Assembly: GCA_023441965.1 (NCBI GenBank)
Contig: JAEZNB010000012.1
Coordinates: forward strand, 124,001 to 188,000
Reading direction: 5' to 3'
Source of the DNA: Bacillota bacterium
GTDB taxonomy: Bacteria > Bacillota > Clostridia > Lachnospirales > Lachnospiraceae
DNA: 64,000 bases
In this document: positions 42,861-52,914 of the stretch, in pieces
Numbering within the stretch: the stretch's first letter is position 1
Layout of the letters: every line of letters starts with the position of its first letter
Made by a program: the position numbers and the translations under genes
The notes under the pieces: model-generated
Seen by the model: only the letters and a program-made list of their open reading frames with translations
What the model was told of the DNA's origin: nothing
The model's database searches: none

Positions 42861-45800
42861 TTATATAATCGGTTCAAAGCAATGTTCCATGACATACTCC
42901 GATTTCACGTAGTTCTCCATCATATCGATTACTGTCTTCTCATCCTGCAGTTCACGGGCCAGCAGCATCAGGTTAATCTGATTGAACTTGGAATCCTCAT
43001 CAGAGGAAGCCTCCCAGCCGTTATGCAGCTGATAGGTATCGGTGACCCTAACCTTCCCATCCGCTTCCTCGGTGATGTGGTATTCCAATACTTCATTATA
43101 GAACAGAAGGATTTCCTTCACATGAATTCCAAGGTAGGTATTCGGCAGCTTCTCCGTGATGTAGGCTGTATCCGTATGCTCCTTTAACAGCCGGTAATGC
43201 AGATACACCTGCTTGCGCGGATCCGTCTTATGTTCGATATAGAACTTGTCCGCCATACGGCCGGGCAGCTTCAGCACAGCCGCATACTCCCTGAAGAAGG
43301 GCAGCAGGATCCCCTTTCCCTCCAAACGGCTGATATGGTAGGCTGCAAAATCCTGTTCTCCCTGACTTAACCTCCCATGACCCGCATGATACTTGATCCA
43401 GGCCAGAAGGCAGATTTCATTCTCCTCATAATTCAATTCTCTTCTCATGACCGAGAATAGCTCCTCACTCACTCTGCAGTCATGGACCAGGTAACGATAG
43501 CCGTAATAGGTCAGAAAAGCCCTGATTAAAGTACGGTTGGAGATTGACCTATAATAGCTGCCGAAGATACGGAAGCTATCCCCGATATCACCCTCAGTAA
43601 AAAGCAGCTGTGCCAGCAATCTCTCCTCAAGCCTACTCTTTTCCACCTCAAAGCCTTCCGCTGACTTCCACAAATGATAAAGCTGCTCCGTCGGACCTTC
43701 ATAATACTTGACCAGATAGGTCAGGATCGCTTCATCATATTTCCCCTGGGAATAGATATACCAGCAGAGGGAGGTCAACAGCTCCTGGCTGCTTTCCGCT
43801 TCCGTATGACAAAGCCAGGAGGAACAGAGTCTGACCAGACGCTTGACCGAGATTCCCTCGTAGCCATAGCTCTTCAGCGCCTCCAGTACCTTGTCAATAT
43901 GTCCCCGTATGGCCAGGTATTCCAGAAAGCGGACCCTCTCCTGTTCCTTCACAAAGGGGAGCTTAAGCTCGGTAAGATAATGCTCCAAATGCTCTTCATT
44001 ATAATTATCGTAATAATAATCAATCAGATCTACCAGGCAGGCTGTACGATATTCCTCCTTCAGGCCCTGGATGTTCAGAACCTGCCTTCTTAGGTTCATG
44101 GCCGTTTCGTTCATGGTCCTGTTATGATAATAGCGATCGAAAAGATGTAAGAGCACCATGGGATGTCCTAAGTATTCCAGGGCCTGATACTCCTGCTCCT
44201 TCATAGGGAACAGGGCCCGCAGCTCATAATCCACGGATACGGTGTAACGGTTTCCGAAGGCATCCAGAAAGAAAATGTCTGTCTCCTCCGAATAAAGCTG
44301 GATATAGGCTTTCCCCTCATTCAAAGGAGTACTTTCCTCCTCCTTCAGTTCCCGATGGACTACCGTTACTGTTATCATATTGGGATTCTTACACTTTATC
44401 TCATGGGTAAAGATGACATAGGGAAGGTGCTTCTCCATCTCCGGCCGGACCGTGCTGTCCTCCAGAAATTCGCGGTAAAGAATGGCCAGATTCGGGCTGA
44501 TGTTATGTGCCTCCAGCTGCTTGAGCGTGAAAACCTCCATCCTTTTATAATAGCTCCTGTAAAAGGTGCTGATTTTATCCTTGTTCTTTATGATATTCGC
44601 ATACAGGAAGGCTCTCTTACGATCATTTAAGCTGCTGTTGTAGATAAAATATAGCAGCACCGGATCGGGCAGAGGTCCCTCCAGCTCTTCATTCGCCGTG
44701 TAAACATAGTACTCATAAAGTTCAGTAATTCTTAGCTGTGCTTCAACCCCCAGGCGGAACCATTCAAAATATTCCGAGGTCTTCTTCAGGCCCTTGATCA
44801 GCATGCAGCAGATGGCAGAAAGTATCTCTGTCTGCCTGTATTTACGGTAGAGTGCTGTCAGGCAGCGGAAAACCAGCGGGTGAAAGTTTTTTCTCCTGCC
44901 CGCCAGATAGGTGAATTGAAGCGCTGTCTCCTTGGATACCAGATTGTTCCTGATACCGAAATTCATGACCTGCAGTTCAAATTCATTCAGATCCCTTAAC
45001 TGGTAGGGCTCCTCCTCATAAATCATCAGTGCCTCATAATAGAGGATCGGGCTCCGGCAGCCTGCCTCAAACTGCTCCCTGATATCATTCAGCTTCAGGA
45101 GCTTATTCTTTTCGTACCGCTTGTCGGTATATAGTAAAAGCCAGAGAATCCGCCAATCAGAATGACCACTGCTGTAATAACGGCGGATCGTATCCGTAGC
45201 GCTGTGGATGATATCCTCATCCTTATGATGAAGTGCCTCCAGATAAAGATAGGTACAGTAATTCAATACAGAGGACTGCTTAATCGCCGCCTCCTCCTTC
45301 TTCAGCTCAATGAGAAGCTGTCCTGCTACCTTCGTTCTTCCTCCTGCGATCGCCAGATGGAGCCTCATCAGCTTAGCTGTGAGACTATCCGTGGCTCCTG
45401 CTTCTCTTAAGCCCTCTTCCGCAGTGTCCGCATACTGGGAAAGGCCTTTCCCATCCAGTCTAAGCTCCAGATAGTTCTTCGTCAGGCGGTAGGAAAGCTT
45501 CCTGCTACCGGCTGTCTCCCTCTTCTGCCCCTGCTTCTCAGGATGATAGCTGCAGCTAAGCTCCACGACAATTGTCTGGTAGACCGTCTTAATGTAGATC
45601 CTTCCGAAATTATTCCCCGGCTTCATATTTCGGGGAACCACCACAAAGGAAACCTGGTGGGTATTTCCGATAAAGCGGTCAGCCCAAACGAATTTCTGCT
45701 CCAACCGGATAAATGGAGCATCAGTACTTACCCTGATCTCAGCATAGCCCCAGTGATTCTTCGTCAGAATCAGCTTGTCCATGAATTCCTCCTCCGAAAC

Positions 45801-46409
45801 CTGATAGAAGAGGCTGCTTTTATCAATACTAAGCTCAATTTTTGATTTTTTATGTATCGCGATCAGGAATTCTTCCAGAGCCTGGCTGGTAGAGATGTTC
45901 TTTAACAGATGCTGATAGATCATTTTATATTTATTGTCGTCCCCCAGGATGACACGGACAAAATCCTCGGAACGGAATACTTTCTTCGCCTCTGTCCAGT
46001 CCATTCTTGCTAAATTCGCAAACTGGAACAGGTCCCTGACCTTACCCAAGGAGGTGATACAGTAGGGGGCTTCGATCTGTGCATGGAAAGGAAGCTTACA
46101 CTCACCGCAGTCACTAACGATGGTAAGCTCTCCCTGAAGGTCGTCTCCTGCTTTTAAATAGGTGGCATCAAATCGGTAACTGATCATGTTCTCGGAACCG
46201 CAAAAGGAGTTATGCTCAAAAACAAGTAGCCTGTGCGAGGAATAAAGAACACCCTTCATCGGCCTGCCGCCACTGTTACTTACGGTAAAGCTGCCCTCAT
46301 ATACCTTTCCTGCTTCCACGGTTATCTGAAGCATGTCTTCGGACAGGCAGAGCATAGGGAGCTCATATTCAAAGTCGCCTCTGGAGAACCGCTCGATTTT
46401 TTCCCTCAA
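42861..46409 (-). CDS. DUF5717 large beta-sandwich plus alpha-solenoid protein
   Basis: 1182 residues, one of the largest genes in the window, starting at TTG 46409, which has GGGGTG upstream. The N-terminal ~300 residues are beta-rich, with Ig-like features (ITVEAGKVYEGSFTVSNSGG, LKAGDDLQGELTIVSDCGEC, VVVPRNMKPGNNFGRIYIKT). The rest is helical in short repeated pairs, an alpha-solenoid of the TPR kind. No transmembrane segment or catalytic motif is seen. I recognise the DUF5717 family, found mainly in Lachnospiraceae. It heads a seven-gene operon. The function is unknown; it may be a scaffold. Confidence 0.82.
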   Translation of the reverse strand: MREKIERFSRGDFEYELPMLCLSEDMLQITVEAGKVYEGSFTVSNSGGRPMKGVLYSSHRLLVFEHNSFCGSENMISYRFDATYLKAGDDLQGELTIVSDCGECKLPFHAQIEAPYCITSLGKVRDLFQFANLARMDWTEAKKVFRSEDFVRVILGDDNKYKMIYQHLLKNISTSQALEEFLIAIHKKSKIELSIDKSSLFYQVSEEEFMDKLILTKNHWGYAEIRVSTDAPFIRLEQKFVWADRFIGNTHQVSFVVVPRNMKPGNNFGRIYIKTVYQTIVVELSCSYHPEKQGQKRETAGSRKLSYRLTKNYLELRLDGKGLSQYADTAEEGLREAGATDSLTAKLMRLHLAIAGGRTKVAGQLLIELKKEEAAIKQSSVLNYCTYLYLEALHHKDEDIIHSATDTIRRYYSSGHSDWRILWLLLYTDKRYEKNKLLKLNDIREQFEAGCRSPILYYEALMIYEEEPYQLRDLNEFELQVMNFGIRNNLVSKETALQFTYLAGRRKNFHPLVFRCLTALYRKYRQTEILSAICCMLIKGLKKTSEYFEWFRLGVEAQLRITELYEYYVYTANEELEGPLPDPVLLYFIYNSSLNDRKRAFLYANIIKNKDKISTFYRSYYKRMEVFTLKQLEAHNISPNLAILYREFLEDSTVRPEMEKHLPYVIFTHEIKCKNPNMITVTVVHRELKEEESTPLNEGKAYIQLYSEETDIFFLDAFGNRYTVSVDYELRALFPMKEQEYQALEYLGHPMVLLHLFDRYYHNRTMNETAMNLRRQVLNIQGLKEEYRTACLVDLIDYYYDNYNEEHLEHYLTELKLPFVKEQERVRFLEYLAIRGHIDKVLEALKSYGYEGISVKRLVRLCSSWLCHTEAESSQELLTSLCWYIYSQGKYDEAILTYLVKYYEGPTEQLYHLWKSAEGFEVEKSRLEERLLAQLLFTEGDIGDSFRIFGSYYRSISNRTLIRAFLTYYGYRYLVHDCRVSEELFSVMRRELNYEENEICLLAWIKYHAGHGRLSQGEQDFAAYHISRLEGKGILLPFFREYAAVLKLPGRMADKFYIEHKTDPRKQVYLHYRLLKEHTDTAYITEKLPNTYLGIHVKEILLFYNEVLEYHITEEADGKVRVTDTYQLHNGWEASSDEDSKFNQINLMLLARELQDEKTVIDMMENYVKSEYVMEHCFEPII

Positions 46410-46613
46410 TTTATCACCCCATGGTCATTGCTTTTTACAGAAAAAAAGTTATAATATGTATAACAATTATAATCGATTTAGGAAAAAAAATCTAGTACAT
46501 GTCGAAAACCGTAGGTCGTATTCACTACAATATTTTGTGACCGGGCAGAAATGATGTACTTGAAATGGTAGAAGGAAATCTTTGGAGGGAATATCAGAAA
46601 GGAGTTATCGGCT

Positions 46614-47711
46614 ATGATCAGACATAGGGATCATTTTCATGGAAGCGATCTGGAAACGATAGAAAAGGTATATGGCATTAAGAAGGAGGACATTGTCAGC
46701 TTCTCCTCCAATGTAAACCCTCTGGGAATATCTCCGAAGCTCAAAAGCTCCCTGGCAGAGCGGATTGACGCTATCATGAGTTATCCGGACCGGGAGTACA
46801 GCTCCTTAAGGAAGTGCATCGCTGATTATGTGAAGGCCGAACCCGGTGATATTATCGTGGGAAACGGCTCTACCGAGCTGATCTCTCTCTTCATCCAGAT
46901 CAGACATCCGAAAAAAGCTCTGATCGTGGGACCCACCTATTCAGAATATGAAAGGGAGGTGGCCCTGGGTGGAGGCTTGACTCTGTATTACCGCCTGGAA
47001 GAGGAGAACCAGTTCCTGCTGGATATCGCCTCCCTCGAGAAGGAGATGACCTCCGACGTAGAGCTGTTAGTGATCTGTAATCCGAATAATCCGACCTCCT
47101 CCGCCATCACCCGCAGTGATATGCGAAAGATCCTGGATATCTGCAAGAGGAAGGGCATCTTCGTCATGGTGGATGAAACCTATGTGGAATTTGCTGAGGA
47201 TATCCTGAAGATCACCTCTGTTCCTCTGACCGCCTATTACAATAACCTGATTATTCTCCGGGGAATCTCCAAATTCTTCGCCGCCCCCGGTCTTCGTTTG
47301 GGTTATGCTGTCTGCGGGAATGCCGATCTGTTGAAGGAGATGAACCAAAGGAAGAATCCCTGGACCATCAACAGCCTGGCTGCCATCGCCGGAGAAATCA
47401 TGTTCACGGATGAGAGCTATATCAAAGAGACCAGGGCTCTGATCGCGCAGGAACGGACCCGTATCTGTACCCAGTTGGATGCCTGTCCGAATGTGAGATA
47501 TTTTACACCGACCGCTAATTTCGTCCTCGTCAAGATCTTAAAGGAAGAGGTTACCTCCATGGATCTGTTCGAGGCAGCCATCAGGAAGGGCTTAATGATC
47601 CGGGACTGCTCCACCTTCCCCTTCCTGAACAATAAATTCATCCGCTTCTGCTTTATGATGCCCGAGCTCAACGATCAGCTGCTTCAGGTTCTGCTGTCTG
47701 TCCTGGGCTAA
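46614..47711 (+). CDS. CobD/HisC-like class I/II aminotransferase-fold enzyme
   Basis: 365 residues. The opening HFHGSDLETIEKVYG resembles the N-terminal HGG region of CobD (threonine-phosphate decarboxylase). Further motifs are FSSNVNPLG, NGSTELISL, ICNPNNPTS, the PLP-Asp in VDETYVEF and PLP-Lys in RGISKFFAAPGLRLGY. The C-terminal arginine block is KFIRFCFM. This sequence set is shared by CobD and histidinol-phosphate aminotransferase. I favour CobD by the N-terminus, but no cobalamin gene is nearby. AAAGGAG lies before the ATG. Confidence 0.85.
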   Translation: MIRHRDHFHGSDLETIEKVYGIKKEDIVSFSSNVNPLGISPKLKSSLAERIDAIMSYPDREYSSLRKCIADYVKAEPGDIIVGNGSTELISLFIQIRHPKKALIVGPTYSEYEREVALGGGLTLYYRLEEENQFLLDIASLEKEMTSDVELLVICNPNNPTSSAITRSDMRKILDICKRKGIFVMVDETYVEFAEDILKITSVPLTAYYNNLIILRGISKFFAAPGLRLGYAVCGNADLLKEMNQRKNPWTINSLAAIAGEIMFTDESYIKETRALIAQERTRICTQLDACPNVRYFTPTANFVLVKILKEEVTSMDLFEAAIRKGLMIRDCSTFPFLNNKFIRFCFMMPELNDQLLQVLLSVLG

Positions 47712-47736
47712 TTCCTTTGCTGTTATATGCTGACCT

Positions 47737-47790
47737 ATGCCGGAACAGGCTTTCTTTCAATCGATCGCAAGCCTTCTCCGGCATTCTTTC
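47737..47790 (+). terminator. Terminator of the CobD/HisC-like gene
   Basis: ATGCCGGAACAGGCTT pairs with AAGCCTTCTCCGGCAT (short internal mismatch), followed by TCTTTC. Confidence 0.75.
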
Positions 47791-47836
47791 TGTTATGCTG
47801 GTGAATAATATGGGGGAAAATGGCTGATGAATTCTA

Positions 47837-47886
47837 TTGACTATTGGCCCTACTATGATATAATACAAAATCATTAGGCACCTAAT
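47837..47886 (+). promoter_or_regulatory. Promoter and MarR-type operator of the marR-ABC operon
   Basis: TTGACT (47837-47842), a 16-nt spacer and TATAAT (47859-47864) form a promoter. ATTAGG-CA-CCTAAT (47873-47886), a perfect 6-bp inverted repeat, covers the expected start site. Position and form suit autorepression by the MarR product. Confidence 0.65.
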
Positions 47887-47942
47887 TAATTACTCGGAGC
47901 CTGTAGCTTATATCGCGTTTCAGTCGGAAGGAAAAGAGCCCT

Positions 47943-48383
47943 ATGGAGAATACTGACCTCAAACTGCTGATGGAGACCCTTTCACAGATCATCAAATTAT
48001 CCCATCAGCAATCCTATCTACAAATGAATCAGCTTAATATGTATCCCGGTCAACCTAAGCTGCTGGCCCTGCTCCGCCATCACGAGGGACTTACCCAGAA
48101 GGAGCTGGCCTATAAACACTGCGTGAAGCCCTCCACGATCACAGGCATGTTAAGTAAGCTGGAGGCCAACGGCTACGTCTGCCGCATCCCGGATGAGACG
48201 GATAAACGGAGCATGCGGGTATACCTTACTCCGCAGGGCCGTCAACTGGCAGAACAGGGAGAAAAATACCTGATTCGGCTGACGAAGCAGATGTTCACCG
48301 GCTTTAGCGAAGAAGAACTGAAGACCTATATCCGCTTATCGGATAAAATCAAGAGGAATCTCCAAAATAATAGCGGGACCTAG
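47943..48383 (+). CDS. MarR-family transcriptional regulator
   Basis: 146 residues with the MarR winged HTH: GLTQKELAYKHCVKPSTITG and the wing RIPDETDKRSMRVYLT, flanked by dimerisation helices. A purine-rich GGAAGG lies before the ATG. It is first in an operon with two ABC exporter halves, a common drug-responsive arrangement, and probably represses them until a ligand binds. Confidence 0.93.
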   Translation: MENTDLKLLMETLSQIIKLSHQQSYLQMNQLNMYPGQPKLLALLRHHEGLTQKELAYKHCVKPSTITGMLSKLEANGYVCRIPDETDKRSMRVYLTPQGRQLAEQGEKYLIRLTKQMFTGFSEEELKTYIRLSDKIKRNLQNNSGT

Positions 48384-48437
48384 ATTTCTCCGTGAAGCAA
48401 GAACCGAAGACTATGAACATATCAGAAAGGAAATCCT

Positions 48438-50663
48438 ATGCTTAAACTATTAAAATATCTGAGAATGTCAGCAGTCGCTCTGGTATGTGTTACCATCCTG
48501 CTCATTCTGCAGGCTTATTGCGATCTGTCATTACCAACCTATACCTCGGAAATCATTAATATCGGTATTATGAGGGGCGGTATCCCGGATGCTGTGCCAA
48601 AGGTAATCCGGGCCTCCGAGCTGCAGCAAATCCTGATGTTTTCCAAGGACTCGGACCGGGAAGCCATCCTGGAGCATTATACTCTTCTGGATCAGGCTAC
48701 CCTGGGAGAGAAGGAATATCGGGATTATCTGAAGCAATATCCCTTACTGTCATCAGAAAATCTTTACCTCTGGGATAAGAAGGATAAGGAGCAGCTGGAG
48801 GCGCTCCTTGCCATACCAATGACGATACGGTACGGGATGGAATACGGCTCAGCTGTCAGCTCCGATTCCTCCATGAGTTCCTTCCTGCCTTCCGGAATGG
48901 GTGGAGGCACAGGGGATATGTCAGCCATGACCCCCGAGGCGCTGACCTCAATGCTTGAAAAAGCGAGGGAAGCCTTAATCCAAATGCCGGAAGCAATGCT
49001 GGAGGGCACGGCAGCCACCTATATCAAGGCAGAATATGAGCAGATCGGCATCGATGTCGGAAGGATGCAGATCAACTATATCCTGGTGGTTGGTGCCAAA
49101 ATGATCGGCCTGGCTCTGGCAGCCATGGCAGCTTCAGTACTGGTCACCCTGTTTGCCTCCAGGATCGCCGCAAAGATGGGCCGTTTCCTTCGAAGCCGGG
49201 TCTTTGAGAAGGTTCTGTCCTTCTCAAATAAGGAGATGGATCAGTTCTCCACCGCTTCCCTGATTACCAGAAGTACCAATGACATTCAGCAGGTTCAGAC
49301 GCTGGTTGTTATGCTGATCCGCGTTGTCATATATTCACCTATCATTGCCTTTGGTGCTCTCTTTCGGATCGTTCAGGTGAATTCCTCCATGACCTGGACC
49401 CTGGGTGTGGGAGTCGCAGCTGTATTTGCCCTGATCATCAGCCTGCTGATCATTACCCTGCCGAAGTTCAAGCAGATGCAAAAGCTGGTGGATAAGATTA
49501 ATCTGGTCATGAGAGAAATCCTGTCCGGCCTGCCGGTCATCCGGGCCTTCAGTACGGAGAAGCATGAGAAGGAGCGGTTTGATCAGGCCAATATGGACCT
49601 TACCAGAACCAACTTATTTGTCAACCGGGTCATGACCCTGATGTTTCCTGCCCTGATCCTGATTATGAATCTGGTATCCATCCTGATAATCTGGGTGGGT
49701 GCCGGTAAGATCAATAACGGAACCATGCAGGTCGGTGATATGATGGCCTTTATCCAATATACGATGCAGATCATCATGTCCTTCCTGATGATTACCATGA
49801 TTTCCATTATGCTCCCCCGTGCTGCAGTGGCTGCCAAACGTATCGATGAGATTCTTACCGTAGATCCTTCCATCCCGAATCCTGACCAGGAGGAGCTGTA
49901 TGATATCGCCATGAAGGGCGTATTGGAGTTTGAGCATGTGAACTTCCGTTATCCCAATGCCGAGGAGGATGTCCTGTCTGATATCAGCTTTACGGCAAGA
50001 CCGGGAGAAACCACTGCGATCATCGGCAGTACGGGCAGCGGTAAGACCTCCCTGATTAATCTGATACCCAGATTTTACGATGTCAGCTCCGGCAGAATCT
50101 TAATAGACGGCGTGGATGTCCGTAAACTGAAGCTTCATACCCTGCGAAATAAGCTGGGCTTTGTTCCACAGAAGGGTGTCCTCTTCTCCGGAACGATTGC
50201 ATCCAATATCAGCTTCGGAGTACCGGAAGCCTCAGAGGAAGTAATCACCAAAGCTGCCCGAATCGCTCAGGCGGCAGAGTTCATAGAAGCTAAGTCAGAG
50301 GGCTATCAGGAAGCAATCTCCCAGGGCGGTACCAATGTCTCCGGCGGTCAGAAGCAACGTCTTTCCATTGCCAGAGCAATTGCAAAGAATCCTGATATTT
50401 ATATCTTTGACGATAGCTTCTCTGCCCTCGATTATAAAACGGATGCCACCCTTAGAAAGGCTCTTAAGGAAGAGCTTAATACGAGCACGGTTCTGATCGT
50501 GGCTCAGAGAATCAGTACCATTATGCAGGCGGAGCAGATCCTTGTACTGGATGAAGGCAGGATCGTAGGTAAGGGCACTCATAAGGAGCTGTTAAAGGAT
50601 TGTGAGGTCTACCGTCAGATCGCAGCTTCCCAGCTGTCAAAGGAGGAATTGGAATATGAGTAG
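48438..50663 (+). CDS. Heterodimeric ABC exporter half, degenerate-site subunit
   Basis: 741 residues: six transmembrane helices, then an NBD. A long hydrophilic insert of about 130-150 residues after the first helix (including PSGMGGGTGDMSAM) is typical of LmrC/BmrC-type partners. The NBD has Walker A GSTGSGKT and an intact signature NVSGGQKQR. Walker B reads IFDDSFSALD, with Asp in place of the catalytic Glu, and the switch is VAQR, Gln for His. So this subunit carries the non-hydrolysing site while supplying the good signature. It overlaps the next gene by 8 nt. It should export hydrophobic compounds together with it. Confidence 0.94.
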   Translation: MLKLLKYLRMSAVALVCVTILLILQAYCDLSLPTYTSEIINIGIMRGGIPDAVPKVIRASELQQILMFSKDSDREAILEHYTLLDQATLGEKEYRDYLKQYPLLSSENLYLWDKKDKEQLEALLAIPMTIRYGMEYGSAVSSDSSMSSFLPSGMGGGTGDMSAMTPEALTSMLEKAREALIQMPEAMLEGTAATYIKAEYEQIGIDVGRMQINYILVVGAKMIGLALAAMAASVLVTLFASRIAAKMGRFLRSRVFEKVLSFSNKEMDQFSTASLITRSTNDIQQVQTLVVMLIRVVIYSPIIAFGALFRIVQVNSSMTWTLGVGVAAVFALIISLLIITLPKFKQMQKLVDKINLVMREILSGLPVIRAFSTEKHEKERFDQANMDLTRTNLFVNRVMTLMFPALILIMNLVSILIIWVGAGKINNGTMQVGDMMAFIQYTMQIIMSFLMITMISIMLPRAAVAAKRIDEILTVDPSIPNPDQEELYDIAMKGVLEFEHVNFRYPNAEEDVLSDISFTARPGETTAIIGSTGSGKTSLINLIPRFYDVSSGRILIDGVDVRKLKLHTLRNKLGFVPQKGVLFSGTIASNISFGVPEASEEVITKAARIAQAAEFIEAKSEGYQEAISQGGTNVSGGQKQRLSIARAIAKNPDIYIFDDSFSALDYKTDATLRKALKEELNTSTVLIVAQRISTIMQAEQILVLDEGRIVGKGTHKELLKDCEVYRQIAASQLSKEELEYE

Positions 50664-52524
50664 AGAAAATCAAACACAGCAAGGTGGCGCAAGACCTCCG
50701 AGAAGGGGAGGCGGCCCCATGGGTGGACCGCCGATGGGACGCCCGGGTGAAAAGGCCAAGGATTTTAAGGGGACGATGAAGAAGCTTTCCGGACGTCTGT
50801 CCAAATATAAGCTCGCCTTTCTCATGGTATTTATCTTCGCCATCGGAGGCACCGTCTTCCAGATCGTCGGACCAACCATCATGGGAAATGCCACCACAGA
50901 GCTTGCCAATGGTATCATCAGTAAGATCCGTGGCGGTGATGGCATTAATTTCGGCAAGCTTGGAAGCATCCTGCTATTACTGATCAGTCTGTATGCGGTA
51001 TCCGCCCTGCTTTCCTTATGCATGGGTCTGATTACAACCGGCATCGCCCAGAAGGTCACCTATAAATTCCGTAGGGAGATCTCGGAGAAGATCCACCGTA
51101 TGCCAATGAACTATTTCGATAAGATGACCCATGGTGAGATTCTGTCCAGGGTCACCAATGATGTAGATACCCTAAGCCAGAGCCTGAACCAGAGTATGAC
51201 ACAGCTGATCACCTCAGTTGTCAGTATCATCGGTATCCCCATTATGATGTTTCGGATCAGTGTGGCAATGACTCTGCTGGCCTTTCTGATTGTTCCGCTC
51301 TCAGCAGTCTTTATGGGTATCGTAATCAAAAAGTCCCAGAAGTATTTCAGCCAGCAGCAGGAATACTTGGGCCATGTCAACAGTCAGGTCGAGGAGGTCT
51401 TCGGAGGTCATAACATCGTCAAGGTGTTCAACCGCGAGGAGTCTGCCATAAATGAATTCAATGCCAGCAATGATAAGCTTTATGAATCCGCCTGGAAGTC
51501 CCAGTTTCTGTCCGGCATGATGCATCCTGTCATGCAGTTTGTCGGTAATCTCGGTTATGTGGGTGTCGCCATCCTGGGTGGATACCTGACAGTAAACGGG
51601 AAGATTCAAATCGGACAGATCCAGTCCTTCTTCCAGTATATCCGTAACTTTTCCATGCCGATTACGCAGCTTTCCCAGGTGGCTAATCTCTTCCAGTCGA
51701 CTGCCGCCGCAGCGGAACGGGTCTTTGAATTCTTAGAATCAGAGGAAGAGCTGCCCACCACGGAGCAGCCCAAGTCCATCGAAGGCCTGAAGGGTAAGGT
51801 AGAATTCAAGCAGGTGCATTTCGGCTACACACCTGAGAAGATTGTTATCAATGATTTCAGCGCTAAGATCGCAGACGGTCAGAAGGTGGCAATTGTAGGA
51901 CCTACCGGTGCCGGTAAGACAACAATCGTAAAGCTGCTCATGCGCTTCTATGATGTCAACAGCGGTGAAATTCTGGTGGACGATCACAATGTCAACGATT
52001 TTGAACGCAGTGAGCTAAGGAAGATGTTCGGCATGGTCCTGCAGGACACCTGGCTCTTCAACGGAACAATTATGGAAAATATACGTTACAGTAAGCTGGA
52101 TGCTACCGATGAGGAGGTCATCCGGGCAGCTAAGGCAGCCCATGTCCACCATTTCATCAGCACTCTGCCTGATGGCTATAAGATGGTCCTGAACGAAGAG
52201 GCCAGCAATGTATCCCAGGGTCAGAAGCAGCTCTTAACGATTGCCCGTGCCATCCTGGCAGACCCGAAGATCCTGATCTTAGATGAAGCTACCAGCTCTG
52301 TTGATACCAGAACCGAGATACAGATTCAGAAGGCCATGGATAATCTGATGAAGGGCCGGACCAGCTTTATCATCGCTCACCGTCTTTCCACCATTCGGGA
52401 TGCAGACCTGATTCTGGTCATGAATGAGGGAGATATCGTTGAGCAGGGCAATCACGAGGAGCTGCTGGCTAAGGGTGGCTTCTATGCAAAGCTCTATTAC
52501 TCACAGTTCGAGCAGACCGCATAG
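50656..52524 (+). CDS. Heterodimeric ABC exporter half, catalytic subunit
   Basis: 622 residues from ATG 50656, with AGGAGG 9 nt upstream inside the previous gene; frame extensions upstream are not needed. A Gly/Pro/Arg-rich N-terminus (PRRGGGPMGGPPMGRPG) leads to six helices and an NBD with Walker A GPTGAGKT, Walker B ILILDEATSSVD and an intact IIAHRLST switch. The signature is NVSQGQKQL, with Gln for Gly. Its degenerate signature and intact catalytic residues complement those of the partner, the expected asymmetry of a heterodimeric multidrug exporter (LmrCD/BmrCD type). Confidence 0.95.
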   Translation: MSRENQTQQGGARPPRRGGGPMGGPPMGRPGEKAKDFKGTMKKLSGRLSKYKLAFLMVFIFAIGGTVFQIVGPTIMGNATTELANGIISKIRGGDGINFGKLGSILLLLISLYAVSALLSLCMGLITTGIAQKVTYKFRREISEKIHRMPMNYFDKMTHGEILSRVTNDVDTLSQSLNQSMTQLITSVVSIIGIPIMMFRISVAMTLLAFLIVPLSAVFMGIVIKKSQKYFSQQQEYLGHVNSQVEEVFGGHNIVKVFNREESAINEFNASNDKLYESAWKSQFLSGMMHPVMQFVGNLGYVGVAILGGYLTVNGKIQIGQIQSFFQYIRNFSMPITQLSQVANLFQSTAAAAERVFEFLESEEELPTTEQPKSIEGLKGKVEFKQVHFGYTPEKIVINDFSAKIADGQKVAIVGPTGAGKTTIVKLLMRFYDVNSGEILVDDHNVNDFERSELRKMFGMVLQDTWLFNGTIMENIRYSKLDATDEEVIRAAKAAHVHHFISTLPDGYKMVLNEEASNVSQGQKQLLTIARAILADPKILILDEATSSVDTRTEIQIQKAMDNLMKGRTSFIIAHRLSTIRDADLILVMNEGDIVEQGNHEELLAKGGFYAKLYYSQFEQTA

Positions 52525-52580
52525 CGGTCTGACCGTACCTATATAAACCAATACAAAATATCTGAAGGTAGGAGGATGCC

Positions 52581-52838
52581 ATGGAGAAGGGAAAGAGTTA
52601 TTCAGGCCTTAGGCTGTCAGAGGAAGAAAAGAAGCGGATGCTGGAGGATATCGTATATTATTTTGAAAGCGAGCGGGATGAGAAGCTGGGTATCATCGCA
52701 TCAGAAAGCATTTTGGACTTCTTTATGGACACCCTGGGAAAGACAATCTATAATAAAGCGCTGGATGATATCAAATATTGGTACGGACGTAGGATGGAGG
52801 ATGTGGAAGCTGATTATTATACCCTGTACAAATCCTAA
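52581..52838 (+). CDS. DUF2164 family protein
   Basis: 85 residues with GGAGG before the ATG. KKRMLEDIVYYFESERDEKL, then GIIASESILDFFMDTLG and ALDDIKYWYGRR match DUF2164. It is a small helical protein of unknown role, 56 nt past the exporter genes, perhaps co-transcribed. Confidence 0.87.
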   Translation: MEKGKSYSGLRLSEEEKKRMLEDIVYYFESERDEKLGIIASESILDFFMDTLGKTIYNKALDDIKYWYGRRMEDVEADYYTLYKS

Positions 52839-52914
52839 GCTTATGTCCTAAATGTTAGCCGTTAACAAACGCTCAGTGTTCAGAGACCTAAACTATATTT
52901 CATGATAAGCCGAA

